From [Mycobacterium] fortunisiensis (GTDB taxonomy: Bacteria > Actinomycetota > Actinomycetes > Mycobacteriales > Mycobacteriaceae), in assembly GCF_019050325.1 (NCBI RefSeq), contig NZ_VOMB01000023.1, positions 1 to 64,000 of the forward strand: 64,000 nt of DNA, written 5' to 3'. Below the pieces are notes generated by a model. It was given only the letters and a program-made list of their open reading frames with translations. It had not been told where the DNA came from and ran no database searches. Below are positions 37,985-46,901 of the stretch, piece by piece; position 1 is the stretch's first letter; the number at the start of each line of letters is the position of its first letter. Position numbers and translations under genes: made by a program.

Positions 37985-38821
37985 TTACCCCTTTACCGCA
38001 CCGGATGTCAGGCCAGCGACGATCCGCCGCTGGAAGATCAGAACAAAGATGATGATCGGGATCGTGATCACCATGGCACCCGCGGCGATCGAACCCGTCG
38101 GCTCCTCGAATTGCGAACTGCCGGTGAAGTTCGCGATGGCCACCGGAGCGGTGATCGCACGCTGGGTCGCGGTCAGCGACAGCGCCAGCAGCAGGTCGTT
38201 CCACGCGAAGATGAACACCAGGATGGCGGCGGTGACGATACCCGGGGCCGCCAGCGGGGCGATCACGCGGCGGAACGCCTGCGCCGGGGTGGCCCCGTCC
38301 ATCTTGGCGGCCTTCTCCAGGTCCCACGGGATCTCCCGGAAGAACGCCGAGAGCGTGTAGATCGCCAGCGGCAGCGCGAAGGTGATGTAGGGAATGATCA
38401 GGCCCGGCCAGGTGTCGAACAACCCGACGCTGCGCCACAGGTTGAAAATCGGTGTCACCAACGAGATCTGCGGAAACATCGCGATCAACAGGGCCACCCC
38501 GACCAGCAACTTCTTACCCGGGAAGTCCAGCCGCGCCACCGCATAGGCGGCCATCCCGCCGATCACCACCGCGATCACCGTGGTGATCAACCCGATGCCG
38601 ATCGAGTTGATCAGTGCCGAGGTGAAGATGTTGCCGGTGAAGATGCCCTTGTAGTTCTCGAACGTGATCTCTGCCGGAATCAGCTTGCCGTCCTTCACGC
38701 TCGACGTCGGCTTGAGCGACAGCGACAGGATCCACAACACCGGCAGCAACGCGTACAGCACCACCAGGATGTTGACGACCGTCCACCCGGTCGCACGTTG
38801 CGCACTCACCCGCTCAGCCAT
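37985..38821 (-). CDS. sugB: Trehalose ABC importer permease SugB
   Basis: A 278-residue MalG-type permease with six helices and the EAA loop ...REIPWDLEKAAKMDGATPAQAFRRVIAPLAAPGI that docks on SugC. ATG 38819-38821 follows the sugA stop by two bases. Completes the membrane pore with SugA. Confidence 0.95.
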   Translation of the reverse strand: MAERVSAQRATGWTVVNILVVLYALLPVLWILSLSLKPTSSVKDGKLIPAEITFENYKGIFTGNIFTSALINSIGIGLITTVIAVVIGGMAAYAVARLDFPGKKLLVGVALLIAMFPQISLVTPIFNLWRSVGLFDTWPGLIIPYITFALPLAIYTLSAFFREIPWDLEKAAKMDGATPAQAFRRVIAPLAAPGIVTAAILVFIFAWNDLLLALSLTATQRAITAPVAIANFTGSSQFEEPTGSIAAGAMVITIPIIIFVLIFQRRIVAGLTSGAVKG

Positions 38822-38823
38822 GC

Positions 38824-39723
38824 TCAGGTCCTCTCCACGTCTGCACCGGGCGCCGAGGCACCGAAGATCGTGATGAAGACGAACGCGATGACGGCCACCG
38901 ACAGGAAGATCAACACGCTGATGGCCGAACCCAGTCCGAGGTTGAAGGCCTTGAACAGGTTGTCGTAGCCCAAGATCGACACCGAGCCGGTGTTGTTGGC
39001 TCCCCCGGTCAGCACGTAGATGTTGTCGAAGATCCGGAACGCGTCGAGCGTACGGAACAGCAACGCCACCAGGATGGCCGGTTTGATCAGCGGCAGAATC
39101 ACTTTGACCAGCCGCGTCCAGGCGCCGGCCCCGTCCACCTGGGCGGCGTTCAGCAGGTCTTGCGGCACCAGGGCCAGACCGGCCAACAGCAGCAGCGCCA
39201 TGAACGGCGTGGTCTTCCACACTTCGGCCAGCACGATGATCGCCAGCGAGGGCAGTTGCTCGGTGAGCGGGGCGCTCCCGTCGGGCAGCAGGTTGGCCAG
39301 ATAGCCGGTGCCCGGCGTCCAGGCGTAATACCAGCTGTAGGAGGCCGCCACGGTCACGATGCCGTACGGGATCAGCACCGCGGTGCGCACCACGCCCCTA
39401 CCGAAGATCGTGCGGTGCATGACCAGTGCCAGCGCCATGCCGAGCACGAACTCGATGGCCACCGAGACGACGGTGATCCCCAGCGTCACCGCGAACGCCG
39501 TCCACCAGTACCGGTCGGTGAGGATCGTCTGGTAATTGGCGAATCCGACGAAGGCGGTGTCGTCGGGCGCGGCCAGGTTGTAGCGCTGCAGGCTCAGCCA
39601 GACCGCGTAGCCGATCGGGTAGGCCGTCACCGCCATCATCAGGATCACCGCGGGCGCGATGAGTGCGAACGCCAGCCTGCGTTCGGATCTGCGGTTGTCG
39701 GTGATCGGACCGAGCGGGGTCAT
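38824..39723 (-). CDS. sugA: Trehalose ABC importer permease SugA
   Basis: A 299-residue MalF-type permease: LAFALIAPAVILMMAVTAYPIGYAVWLSL at the N-terminus and the EAA loop LVPQDLLNAAQVDGAGAWTRLVKVILPLI. Its ATG overlaps the lpqY stop (ATGA), so translation is coupled. Pairs with SugB. Confidence 0.95.
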   Translation of the reverse strand: MTPLGPITDNRRSERRLAFALIAPAVILMMAVTAYPIGYAVWLSLQRYNLAAPDDTAFVGFANYQTILTDRYWWTAFAVTLGITVVSVAIEFVLGMALALVMHRTIFGRGVVRTAVLIPYGIVTVAASYSWYYAWTPGTGYLANLLPDGSAPLTEQLPSLAIIVLAEVWKTTPFMALLLLAGLALVPQDLLNAAQVDGAGAWTRLVKVILPLIKPAILVALLFRTLDAFRIFDNIYVLTGGANNTGSVSILGYDNLFKAFNLGLGSAISVLIFLSVAVIAFVFITIFGASAPGADVERT

Positions 39724-41117
39724 GGGATCAGCCCTTTGCCGTCGATGGCCTTCTGTACCTGCTCGGTCAGCTCATCGGCGGTGCGCTCCGGGTCGATGTC
39801 GGTGATCGGCGCCAGGGTGGCCGAAATGCGGGTGGACACAGCCTGATACACCGGGGTCGCGGGACGGACCGCGGCGTTGGTCAGCTGCTCACGGATGATG
39901 GCGTACTGCGGGTACTTCGCCTGGAACGCCGGATCGTCGTACAGCGATTCACGCACCGCGGGCAACCCGCCCTCCACCGAGGTGTAGCGCTGGTTCTCGA
40001 CGTTGCGCAGACACCGGATCGCCTCGAAGGCCTCGGCCTTGTGCCGGCTGGTGCTGGCCACGGCCAGGTTTAGCCCGCCCAGGGTCACCTTGGCCGGTTC
40101 CCCCTCGCGCACACCCGGATAGTGGGCGAACCCGAACACTTCTTTGCTCGCCTCATACGCGGACTGGAACTGCTCGTCGGTCGGTGAGAACGTGCCCAGA
40201 TCGTTGATCGCATCGACGAGATCGGCCCGCTGGTCGAGCGGCAGGAAGTTCACCCCGCCCTTGACGGCGTTCTCCAGGAGCGACGGCAGCACGAACGGCC
40301 AGTTGACCTCCAGCGCCGCCTTGCCCTGCTCCAGCGCGAGCCGGGCCGTGGCCTCATCGGTCTGGGTGACCGACGGGTCGGCTCCGGGCGCGGTAGCAAC
40401 CGATTTGATGATCTGCAATGCCTTGACGGTCGCGGCGCGATGCTCCGGGGTGTCGGTGAGCGTGACAGTCTTGCCGTCGTCGGACAGCACCTGGCCGCCG
40501 GCGCTGGCCAGCAGCGAGTTGAACCACACCACCAGGCCCTCGTACTGCTTCGCCTGCACCGCAATCCAACTGGGTTTGCCCGCGGCGTGCAGCCGGGTCG
40601 CCGTACTGACCATGGCGTCCCAGGTGGACGGCGGCTCCTCCATCAAATCAGCGCGGTACCACAGCAATTGGGTGTTCGTGGTGATCGGCGATGCGTACAG
40701 CTCACCGTTCCAGCGGGCGGTCTCCAGCGGGCCGGGCAGGGTGTTGTCCCGGGCATCGGATTCGGCGGCGCCGGCCGGGTCCTCCGACAGCGGGACGGCC
40801 CAGCCGGCCTCGGCGAACTCGGCGGTCCAGACCACGTCGAGCGCCATGACGTCGAGAGTCTTGTCGTTGCCGGTCAACCTGCGGGCCAGCTGCAGCCGTT
40901 GGTCGTCGGCGCCCTTGGGCAAACTCACCTGTTTGATGGTGAAGCGGCCGCCGAGTTCGGCATTGCAGCGCTTGGCCACCGCGGTGAAAGTCGCCATCTC
41001 GTTGGCCGGGGTGTAGTAGTTGATGACGATCCCGTCGCCGTCGCTGCCACAGGCCGACACCACCGAGGCCGTCGTCAACGCGGCCACTGCCGCAGCACAC
41101 AGCCGCCGAGCCCGCAC
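39720..41117 (-). CDS. lpqY: Trehalose-binding lipoprotein LpqY
   Basis: A 465-residue extracellular solute-binding lipoprotein: signal peptide with lipobox SVVSAC, then a family-1 sugar-binding fold (VINYYTPANEMATFTAVAKRCNAELGG, DVMALDVVWTAEFAEAGW, ITTNTQLLWYRADLMEEPP, LLASAGGQVLSDDG). GTG 41115-41117 is supported by RBS GGGAGG seven bases upstream and by the normal signal-peptide length. First gene of lpqY-sugA-sugB-sugC-SUFU. Confidence 0.94.
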   Translation of the reverse strand: MRARRLCAAAVAALTTASVVSACGSDGDGIVINYYTPANEMATFTAVAKRCNAELGGRFTIKQVSLPKGADDQRLQLARRLTGNDKTLDVMALDVVWTAEFAEAGWAVPLSEDPAGAAESDARDNTLPGPLETARWNGELYASPITTNTQLLWYRADLMEEPPSTWDAMVSTATRLHAAGKPSWIAVQAKQYEGLVVWFNSLLASAGGQVLSDDGKTVTLTDTPEHRAATVKALQIIKSVATAPGADPSVTQTDEATARLALEQGKAALEVNWPFVLPSLLENAVKGGVNFLPLDQRADLVDAINDLGTFSPTDEQFQSAYEASKEVFGFAHYPGVREGEPAKVTLGGLNLAVASTSRHKAEAFEAIRCLRNVENQRYTSVEGGLPAVRESLYDDPAFQAKYPQYAIIREQLTNAAVRPATPVYQAVSTRISATLAPITDIDPERTADELTEQVQKAIDGKGLIP

Positions 41118-41139
41118 CGCTCTGCCTCCCGTCGAGGTG

Positions 41140-41164
41140 CGGAGTCGCCGCCGCGGCGACTCCG
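41140..41164 (-). promoter_or_regulatory. Hairpin in the lpqY 5' leader
   Basis: CGGAGTCGCC and GGCGACTCCG form a 10-base-pair perfect stem with a 5-base loop, between the proposed transcript start (about 41180) and the RBS at 41125-41130. It may affect mRNA stability or initiation of the operon. Confidence 0.55.
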
Positions 41165-41186
41165 GCGGGGAACCACCCGCGCGCAA

Positions 41187-41215
41187 ACCGTAGAGCCATG
41201 CGCAGGTATGTGCAA
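41187..41215 (-). promoter_or_regulatory. Promoter of lpqY-sugABC
   Basis: Read on the minus strand: TTGCAC (41210-41215), a 17-base spacer, and TACGGT (41187-41192), which fits TANNNT. Predicted start about 41180 gives a leader of about 60 bases. No cAMP-receptor-type palindrome is evident. The remaining part of 41118-41279 shows no gene. Confidence 0.6.
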
Positions 41216-41279
41216 CAGTGCCGGGCCGCGCGCGTCCCAATCGTGACCTGCCGATCTCGGCCACCGGCAGGGTGGCGGG

Positions 41280-41786
41280 TCAGATCGTCAAGCGCGCCAG
41301 CAGATCCCGGCCCTGCTCAGCACTCTGCGGATCGCACAGCACGTCGTAACGACCGGCGACCAGCTGCATCGTCGAACTGAAATCTCTTGTGCCGCGAGCC
41401 ATCGCGTACGGGATCGCCGAGGTGATCAGACCGAAGAAGACACCGGCGATCAAACCGGTGAGCAGTGCACTCCACGGATTGGGGCTGAAGAAGCCCAGGA
41501 TCAGACCGATGAACAGACCCAGCCAGGCCCCGGACAGCACACCACCGCCGAGCACCTTGGGCCAGCTGAGCCGTCCGGTGACGCGCTCCACCTGCATGAG
41601 ATCCACCCCGACGATCGTCACCTGCTGCACCGGAAACTGTTGGTCGGACAGGTGGTCGACGGCACGCTGGGCCTCCGCGTACGTCGGGTAGGACCCGATC
41701 GGCCAGCCTTTCGGCGGGGTCGGCAACGCGCCGCGCGCAGCGGCAGCGGCACCCGGCGTCTGACCGGACTGAAATGGACTCGTCAT
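41280..41786 (-). CDS. General-stress-protein-like membrane protein (Rv1234-like)
   Basis: A 168-residue protein. The front half is a YflT/GSP17M-like domain (IGSYPTYAEAQRAVDHLSDQQFPVQQVTIVGVDLMQVERVTGRLSW), followed by a Gly-rich two-helix membrane hairpin (GAWLGLFIGLILGFFSPNPWSALLTGLIAGVFFGLITSAIPYAMARG) and a short C-terminal domain. Function unknown. Position matches Rv1234. Confidence 0.85.
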   Translation of the reverse strand: MTSPFQSGQTPGAAAAARGALPTPPKGWPIGSYPTYAEAQRAVDHLSDQQFPVQQVTIVGVDLMQVERVTGRLSWPKVLGGGVLSGAWLGLFIGLILGFFSPNPWSALLTGLIAGVFFGLITSAIPYAMARGTRDFSSTMQLVAGRYDVLCDPQSAEQGRDLLARLTI

Positions 41787-41861
41787 CGACCTTCACTCTC
41801 CTCCGCCGCCTGCTCGGCGGCTGCTCTCGTTACCGCAACGCCCTGCGCTAAGTTGATCAGC

Positions 41862-42503
41862 ATGACAAACGCGGACGGCAACGCGGGCGAAACGCCGCCA
41901 TCCGGCGCCGCGCCGTCGGAACCGTCATCCGGCGGCTACGAAGCGCCGTCCATCGAACAGTCTCAGGATCGGCCGCAAAGCGGTCCGGCGCAACCGTCAT
42001 ACGAGTTCGCGCCGCTGGACGGGCAGGTCAGTGACCCCTATCCACCCGCGGTCGACTACCCCGCCGACTTCCCACAGGACTACCCGCCCCCGCCGGGTTA
42101 TCTGCCGTCGTTCGGCGCCGATCCCGGCTATCCCCCACCGCCGCCGGGCTTCCCGCCGCCGGGTTTCCCACCGCCCCCGGGCTATCCGCCGCCGCCCGGC
42201 TTCGGGATGCCCGGGCCCTATCCCGTCGGCTATCACACGGCACCGGGCGCCGTCACGAACAACCTGGCGATCGGTTCGCTGGTGGCCTCGATCCTGTCGC
42301 TGCCGCTGCTGTTCATGTGCGCGCTCGGGTTGCTCGCGGCGTTCGTCGGCGTCGGTCTCGGCATCGCCGCCCTCGGCCAGATCAAACAGCGCGGCGAGCA
42401 GGGTCACGGTCTGGCGGTCGCCGGCATCGTCGTCGGCGCGATCGGGATCGTGCTCAACGGCGGCTGGTTACTGCTCTTCGTCGCCGCGCTGTTCGCGGCC
42501 TGA
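41862..42503 (+). CDS. Proline-rich DUF4190 membrane protein (Rv1233c-like)
   Basis: A 213-residue protein. Residues 1-125 are disordered and become rich in P-P-G-Y/F repeats (GYPPPP-type); residues about 130-213 are a DUF4190 two-helix membrane domain (NNLAIGSLVASILSLPLLFMC, GLGIAALGQIKQRGEQGHGLAVAGIVVGAIG). ATG 41862 is the first in-frame start after a TAAGTT-like -10. Such proteins are common in mycobacteria; role unknown. Confidence 0.85.
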   Translation: MTNADGNAGETPPSGAAPSEPSSGGYEAPSIEQSQDRPQSGPAQPSYEFAPLDGQVSDPYPPAVDYPADFPQDYPPPPGYLPSFGADPGYPPPPPGFPPPGFPPPPGYPPPPGFGMPGPYPVGYHTAPGAVTNNLAIGSLVASILSLPLLFMCALGLLAAFVGVGLGIAALGQIKQRGEQGHGLAVAGIVVGAIGIVLNGGWLLLFVAALFAA

Positions 42504-42569
42504 CCCGTGGCGCACCGAATTACGGTGCGGCGCAGGCAGACCGGGCAACTCTGGGTCCGACGCCACGGT

Positions 42570-43553
42570 CTAGGCCGGCGGACGGAACGGCTCGGCCAGC
42601 CGACGCATCCCGGCCGCCCGCCCCTTCCCCGCGACCACCAGCGCCATCTTGCGGCTGGCCTCGTCGATCATCTCGTCGCCCAGCATCACCGCTCCCCGGG
42701 CACCACCGGCGTGCGAGGTGTGCCATTCGTAGGCATCCAGGATCAACTCGGCGTGATCGTAATCGGCCTGGCGCGGACTGAAGATCTCGTTGCCCGCCGC
42801 GATCTGGTCCGGGTGCAACACCCATTTGCCGTCGTAGCCCAACGCCGCCGAGCGGCCCGCCACCCGACGGAACCCGTCCACGTCACGCACCTTCACGTAG
42901 GGCCCGTCGATCACGTTGATGCCGCGGTTGCGCGCCGCGATCAGAATCCGCATCAGCACGTGGTGGTGGGCATCGCCGAGGTCGTAGCCCTCGGGCTGGC
43001 CGCCGACCTCCAGCGTGCGCATGTTCAGGCTCGCCGCCATGTCGCCGGGCCCCAACACCAACGCCTGCACCCGCGGGCCCGCCGCGATCGCGTCGACGTT
43101 GGTCAGCCCCTGGGCATTCTCAATCTGCGCCTCGATACCGATGCCGCCGGGTTCGAGGCCGCAGGTGGTTTCCAACTGGCTGAGCAACAGATCCAGGGCC
43201 TGGATGTGGGCCACCTCGGTCACCTTGGGCAACACGATGATGTCCAGCGCGGCTCCTGCGGTGGAGACCACCTCGATGACATCGGCATAGGTCCATGGGG
43301 TGGTCCAGTCATTGACCCGGACCCCGCGCAGCTGGCCGCCCCACCCGTCACCGGCCAGTGCGGCCGCCACCTGTGCGCGGGCGGTTTCCTTGGCCTCGGC
43401 CGCGACCGCGTCCTCCAGGTCGAGGAACACCTCATCGGCGGGCAGTGCCTTGGCCTTCTCGATCATCTTCAGGCTGCTTCCCGGAACCGAGAGGCAGGTT
43501 CTCCGGGGTCGATACGTGTTCTCCACCCCCACAGTCTCTACCCTTTGACTCAT
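42570..43553 (-). CDS. CitE-like CoA-ester lyase (HpcH/HpaI family)
   Basis: A 327-residue aldolase-fold lyase of the L-malyl-CoA/citramalyl-CoA type: RPRRTCLSVPGSSLKMIEKAKALPADEVFLDLEDAVA, IEAQIENAQGLTNVDAIA, LVLGPGDMAASL and GKWVLHPDQIAAGNEIFSP are the CitE core with Mg-binding acidic residues. Exact acyl-CoA substrate unknown. ATG 43551-43553 overlaps the ATG of the divergent gene; GTG 43524-43526 (VENTYRPRR) is a likely alternative start. Confidence 0.88.
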   Translation of the reverse strand: MSQRVETVGVENTYRPRRTCLSVPGSSLKMIEKAKALPADEVFLDLEDAVAAEAKETARAQVAAALAGDGWGGQLRGVRVNDWTTPWTYADVIEVVSTAGAALDIIVLPKVTEVAHIQALDLLLSQLETTCGLEPGGIGIEAQIENAQGLTNVDAIAAGPRVQALVLGPGDMAASLNMRTLEVGGQPEGYDLGDAHHHVLMRILIAARNRGINVIDGPYVKVRDVDGFRRVAGRSAALGYDGKWVLHPDQIAAGNEIFSPRQADYDHAELILDAYEWHTSHAGGARGAVMLGDEMIDEASRKMALVVAGKGRAAGMRRLAEPFRPPA

Positions 43554-44838
43554 GGCGGCGGTGAACAGGGTCTACGCGGCCCGGCTGGCGGGGATGGTGG
43601 TGCTGGGCCCCGATGGGGAGTCCATCGGCCGCGTCCGCGATGTGGTGATCAGCATCAGCATCGTCCGTCAGCAGCCGCGGGTTCTCGGCCTGGTCGTCGA
43701 ATTGCTCACCCGGCGAAGGATTTTCGTGCCCATCCTGCGGGTCACCGCGATCGAGCCCGGCTCGGTGACGCTGGCCACCGGCAGCGTGTCGCTGCGCCGG
43801 TTCGCCCAGCGGCCCGGCGAGGTGTTGGTGCTGGGCCAGGTGCTGGAAACCCGGGTGCGGGTCGATGATCCCGATCTACCGCAGCTGGCCGGAATCGACG
43901 TCGTGGTAGTCGATATGGGCATCGAACAGACCCGGACCCGCGACTGGGTGGTCACCCGGGTGGCGGTGCGCCCGCAACGACGTCTGGGACGGCGCACCAA
44001 CATCCATGTCGTGGACTGGCAGAACGTACACGGCCTCACCCCGTCCGGGCTGGCGATGCCCGACCAGGGCGTGGCCTCGCTGCTGGAGCAGTTCGAGGGG
44101 CAGCGCCCGATCGAGGTGGCCGAGGCGTTGCGCGAACTGCCGGTCAAGCGGCGCTACGAGTTGTACCGGGCCTTCGACGACGAGCGCCTCGCCGACGTGT
44201 TGCAGGAACTACCCGAAGAGGAACAGGCCGCGGTGCTGCGTCAACTGAACACCGAACGGGCCGCCGACGTGCTGGAGGCGATGGATCCCGACGACGCCGC
44301 CGACGTGCTCGGTTCGATGACCCCGGCCGACGCCGAAACCCTGCTGCGCAAGATGGACCCCGAGGACTCCGAGGACGTCCGGCGCCTGCTGGCGCACTCG
44401 CCCGACACCGCCGGTGGTCTGATGACCAGCGAGCCGGTGGTCCTGGCACCCGACACCACGGTGGCCGAGGCACTGGCGCGGATGCGCGATCCGGACCTCA
44501 CCCCGGCGCTGGCCTCGATGGCGTTCGTCACCCGGCCGCCCAGCGCCACCCCGACCGGGCATTACCTGGGCTGCGTCCACCTGCAGCGGATGCTGCGCGA
44601 ACCCCCCGCCACACTGGTCAGCGGCATCGTCGACACCGACCTGCCCAGCCTCAGCCCGGCCGACTCGCTGGCCGCGGTCACCCGCTACTTCGCGGCGTAC
44701 AACCTGGTGTGCGGCCCGGTGGTCGACGAGGAGAACCACCTGCTGGGCGCGGTGTCCGTCGATGACGTACTCGACCACATGCTGCCCGACGACTGGCGTG
44801 AACGCGACGAGCCCGACCTCCCGGCGGTGGGTTCATGA
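43552..44838 (+). CDS. MgtE N-domain/CBS protein without a channel domain (Rv1232c-like)
   Basis: A 428-residue soluble protein. Residues 1-150 contain PRC-barrel-like repeats (LDGESIGRVRDVVIS type); about 165-265 an MgtE intracellular helical domain (LRELPVKRRYELYRAFDDERLADVLQELPEEEQAAVLRQL); about 275-420 a CBS pair (MTSEPVVLAPDTTVAEALARMRD; LPSLSPADSLAAVTRYFA). The MgtE transmembrane channel is absent, so it is a sensor-like protein rather than a transporter. Coupled by ATGA to the DUF1003 gene. Confidence 0.9.
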   Translation: MAAVNRVYAARLAGMVVLGPDGESIGRVRDVVISISIVRQQPRVLGLVVELLTRRRIFVPILRVTAIEPGSVTLATGSVSLRRFAQRPGEVLVLGQVLETRVRVDDPDLPQLAGIDVVVVDMGIEQTRTRDWVVTRVAVRPQRRLGRRTNIHVVDWQNVHGLTPSGLAMPDQGVASLLEQFEGQRPIEVAEALRELPVKRRYELYRAFDDERLADVLQELPEEEQAAVLRQLNTERAADVLEAMDPDDAADVLGSMTPADAETLLRKMDPEDSEDVRRLLAHSPDTAGGLMTSEPVVLAPDTTVAEALARMRDPDLTPALASMAFVTRPPSATPTGHYLGCVHLQRMLREPPATLVSGIVDTDLPSLSPADSLAAVTRYFAAYNLVCGPVVDEENHLLGAVSVDDVLDHMLPDDWRERDEPDLPAVGS

Positions 44839-45380
44839 GCGAATCGTCGGCGCGTCAGCGGCTGGACACCCCGCGCGCGACCCGTGGCTTCGGGCTGCGC
44901 TTCGACGTCGAGGCGGTGGGCGCCTTCAGCGAGCGGATCGCGCGGTTCCTGGGCACCGGGCGCTATCTGGCCATCCAGACGATCGTGGTGGTGGTCTGGA
45001 TCGCGCTCAACATCGGGGTTTTCGCCTTCCAGTGGGACCCGTACCCGTTCATCCTGCTCAACCTGGCCTTCTCCACGCAGGCCGCCTACGCCGCCCCGCT
45101 GATCCTGCTGGCCCAGAACCGCCAGGAGAACCGGGACCGGGTCTCGCTGGAGGAGGACCGGCGCCGGGCTGAACAGACCAAGGCCGACACCGAGTTCCTG
45201 GCCCGCGAACTGGCCTCGCTGCGGCTGGCGGTCGGCGAGGTGGTGACCCGCGACTACCTGCGCCGCGAGCTGGAGGAACTGCGTGAACTGATCACCGACC
45301 TGGGCTCTGCGCCGGACGGCGACCGGGCCGCCCCGAGCAAAGCCGACGGGTCTGAACGCCGGTCCAAACGCGGGGGTTGA
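44835..45380 (+). CDS. DUF1003 membrane protein (Rv1231c-like)
   Basis: A 181-residue protein with two transmembrane helices (RYLAIQTIVVVVWIALNIGVFAFQWDPYPFILLNLAFSTQAAYAAPLILLAQNRQ, the DUF1003 signature) and a charged coiled-coil C-terminus. Overlaps the MgtE/CBS gene by four bases; the two probably act together, perhaps in divalent-ion sensing, which is inference. Confidence 0.88.
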   Translation: MSESSARQRLDTPRATRGFGLRFDVEAVGAFSERIARFLGTGRYLAIQTIVVVVWIALNIGVFAFQWDPYPFILLNLAFSTQAAYAAPLILLAQNRQENRDRVSLEEDRRRAEQTKADTEFLARELASLRLAVGEVVTRDYLRRELEELRELITDLGSAPDGDRAAPSKADGSERRSKRGG

Positions 45381-45481
45381 TCGCGCTGTCGAGCATTGTC
45401 GCAACAACGGAAACCTGGACTATGTATGGTGACTTGGTTCACCACATGGTATTTGGCCAAAACTGACCTAAGGACGGGTAC

Positions 45482-46852
45482 GTGCGCGTAGGGGGAGGAG
45501 CGGTGTTCCGGACCGCTCGGCGCCGCGTCAGTGATTTCGTGCGCTCCCCCGCGCTCGGTGTCGCGGTGCTCGCCCCCATCGTGCTGGTGGCCGGCGCCGG
45601 GTCCGCCGCGCCGCGCAGCGCCCCCACCGATCCGGCGGTCACCCCGCTGGCCGCCGTCGAACCCCAGATCGACCGGTCGGGTCCCGCGGTGGTCACCGCC
45701 ACCAAACCACCCACCAAATTCCGCATCGCCGCGATCGGCACGATCTCGGCTCCCCCGCCCGCGTTCGTCGTCAATACCCCTGGCGCCCTTGGCATTCCGG
45801 GAACGTCACTGAAGGCCTACCGGACCGCCGAGCGGATGATGGCAGCGGCGTATCCAGACTGCGGAATCAGCTGGAACCTGCTGGCCGGTATCGGCCGGAT
45901 CGAATCGGGGCACGCCAACGGCGGCGCCACCGATGCCCGCGGCACCGCCGTGCGCCCGATCTACGGACCGGCGCTGGACGGCACCCTGCCGGGCAACGAG
46001 GTGATCGTGCAGAACGCGCAGGCCGGGCGGGTCACCTATGCCCGGGCCATGGGGCCGATGCAGTTCCTGCCCGGGACCTGGGCCCGCTATGCCTCCGACG
46101 GCGACGGCGACGGCAAGGCCGATGTGCAGAACGTGTTCGACTCGGCGCTGGCGGCGGCCCGCTATCTGTGCAGCGGCGGGCTCAACCTGCGGGACCAGTC
46201 CCAGGTCATGATGGCCATCCTGCGGTACAACAACTCCGTCGCCTACGCCCGCAACGTGCTCGGCTGGGCCGCGGCATATGCCACCGGCGTGGTGCCGGTG
46301 GACCTGCCCCCGATCACCGGATCGATTCCGCCGATCGGCGATTCCCATCTCGACAATCCCGAGGGCCTCGGCCCCGGACTGCCCGCCGATGCCACCGGAC
46401 TGCCCGCCGGCGATCCGCTGGCGCTGATTCCGCTGCTCAACCGCAATTCCACCGGCACCCAGAACGTTCCCGGCTTTGCTCCCGGGCAGGTCCTGGGGCC
46501 GCTGCCCGGGCCGGCTCAAGCGATCACGCCGCAGACCCCGGCCGCCCCGCCGCCGTGGGTTCCGCCGTGGGAACAGCCACGTCAACCCGCCTGCGTGGTG
46601 TTCTGTCTGGGTGAGCAGGCGCCTCCGCCTGCACCCCTGGGTCCGCCGCCGCCACCCGCTCCGCCGTTCGGGGCACCTCCGGCTCCGGTGGGCCCGCCGA
46701 TCGAGGCGGCACCAGCACCGGCACCCGTCCTCGGTCCGGCACCAGCTCCGGCACCGGCACCGGCACCGATGGGCCCGCCGGTCGAGGCGGCTCCGCCGGC
46801 TCCGGTTCTCGGTGCGGGTCCCGCCCCCGGGCCGGCCCCCGGCCCAGCCTGA
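45482..46852 (+). CDS. Secreted lytic transglycosylase with Pro-rich tail (Rv1230c-like)
   Basis: A 456-residue protein: N-terminal signal anchor, then an SLT/MltB-type muramidase domain (about residues 100-270) with catalytic Glu in AGIGRIESGH, GPMQFLPGTWARYASDGDGDGKADVQNVFDSALAAARYLC and ILRYNNSVAYARNVLGWAAAY. The last about 130 residues are Pro/Ala-rich repeats (PAPAPAPAPMGPP type), probably spanning the wall. It cleaves peptidoglycan glycan strands. GTG 45482. Upstream, 45381-45481, holds TGGTGA-cttggt-TCACCA and TTTGGCCAAA palindromes but no gene. Confidence 0.9.
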   Translation: MRVGGGAVFRTARRRVSDFVRSPALGVAVLAPIVLVAGAGSAAPRSAPTDPAVTPLAAVEPQIDRSGPAVVTATKPPTKFRIAAIGTISAPPPAFVVNTPGALGIPGTSLKAYRTAERMMAAAYPDCGISWNLLAGIGRIESGHANGGATDARGTAVRPIYGPALDGTLPGNEVIVQNAQAGRVTYARAMGPMQFLPGTWARYASDGDGDGKADVQNVFDSALAAARYLCSGGLNLRDQSQVMMAILRYNNSVAYARNVLGWAAAYATGVVPVDLPPITGSIPPIGDSHLDNPEGLGPGLPADATGLPAGDPLALIPLLNRNSTGTQNVPGFAPGQVLGPLPGPAQAITPQTPAAPPPWVPPWEQPRQPACVVFCLGEQAPPPAPLGPPPPPAPPFGAPPAPVGPPIEAAPAPAPVLGPAPAPAPAPAPMGPPVEAAPPAPVLGAGPAPGPAPGPA

Positions 46853-46901
46853 GCCCGGCCTGGATCCAGACAGCTGCGCCGCCGCCGTAGACTCGGCGGT
46901 G

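Noticed and set aside
37985..39220. SugB extended to 411 residues
   Set aside because: The extra N-terminus is the sugA gene read in another frame; ATG 38819-38821 gives the normal MalG length.
46476..46901. Mrp extended upstream by 142 residues
   Set aside because: The extension reads the Pro-rich tail of the transglycosylase in another frame; ATG 46902 gives the family N-terminus.
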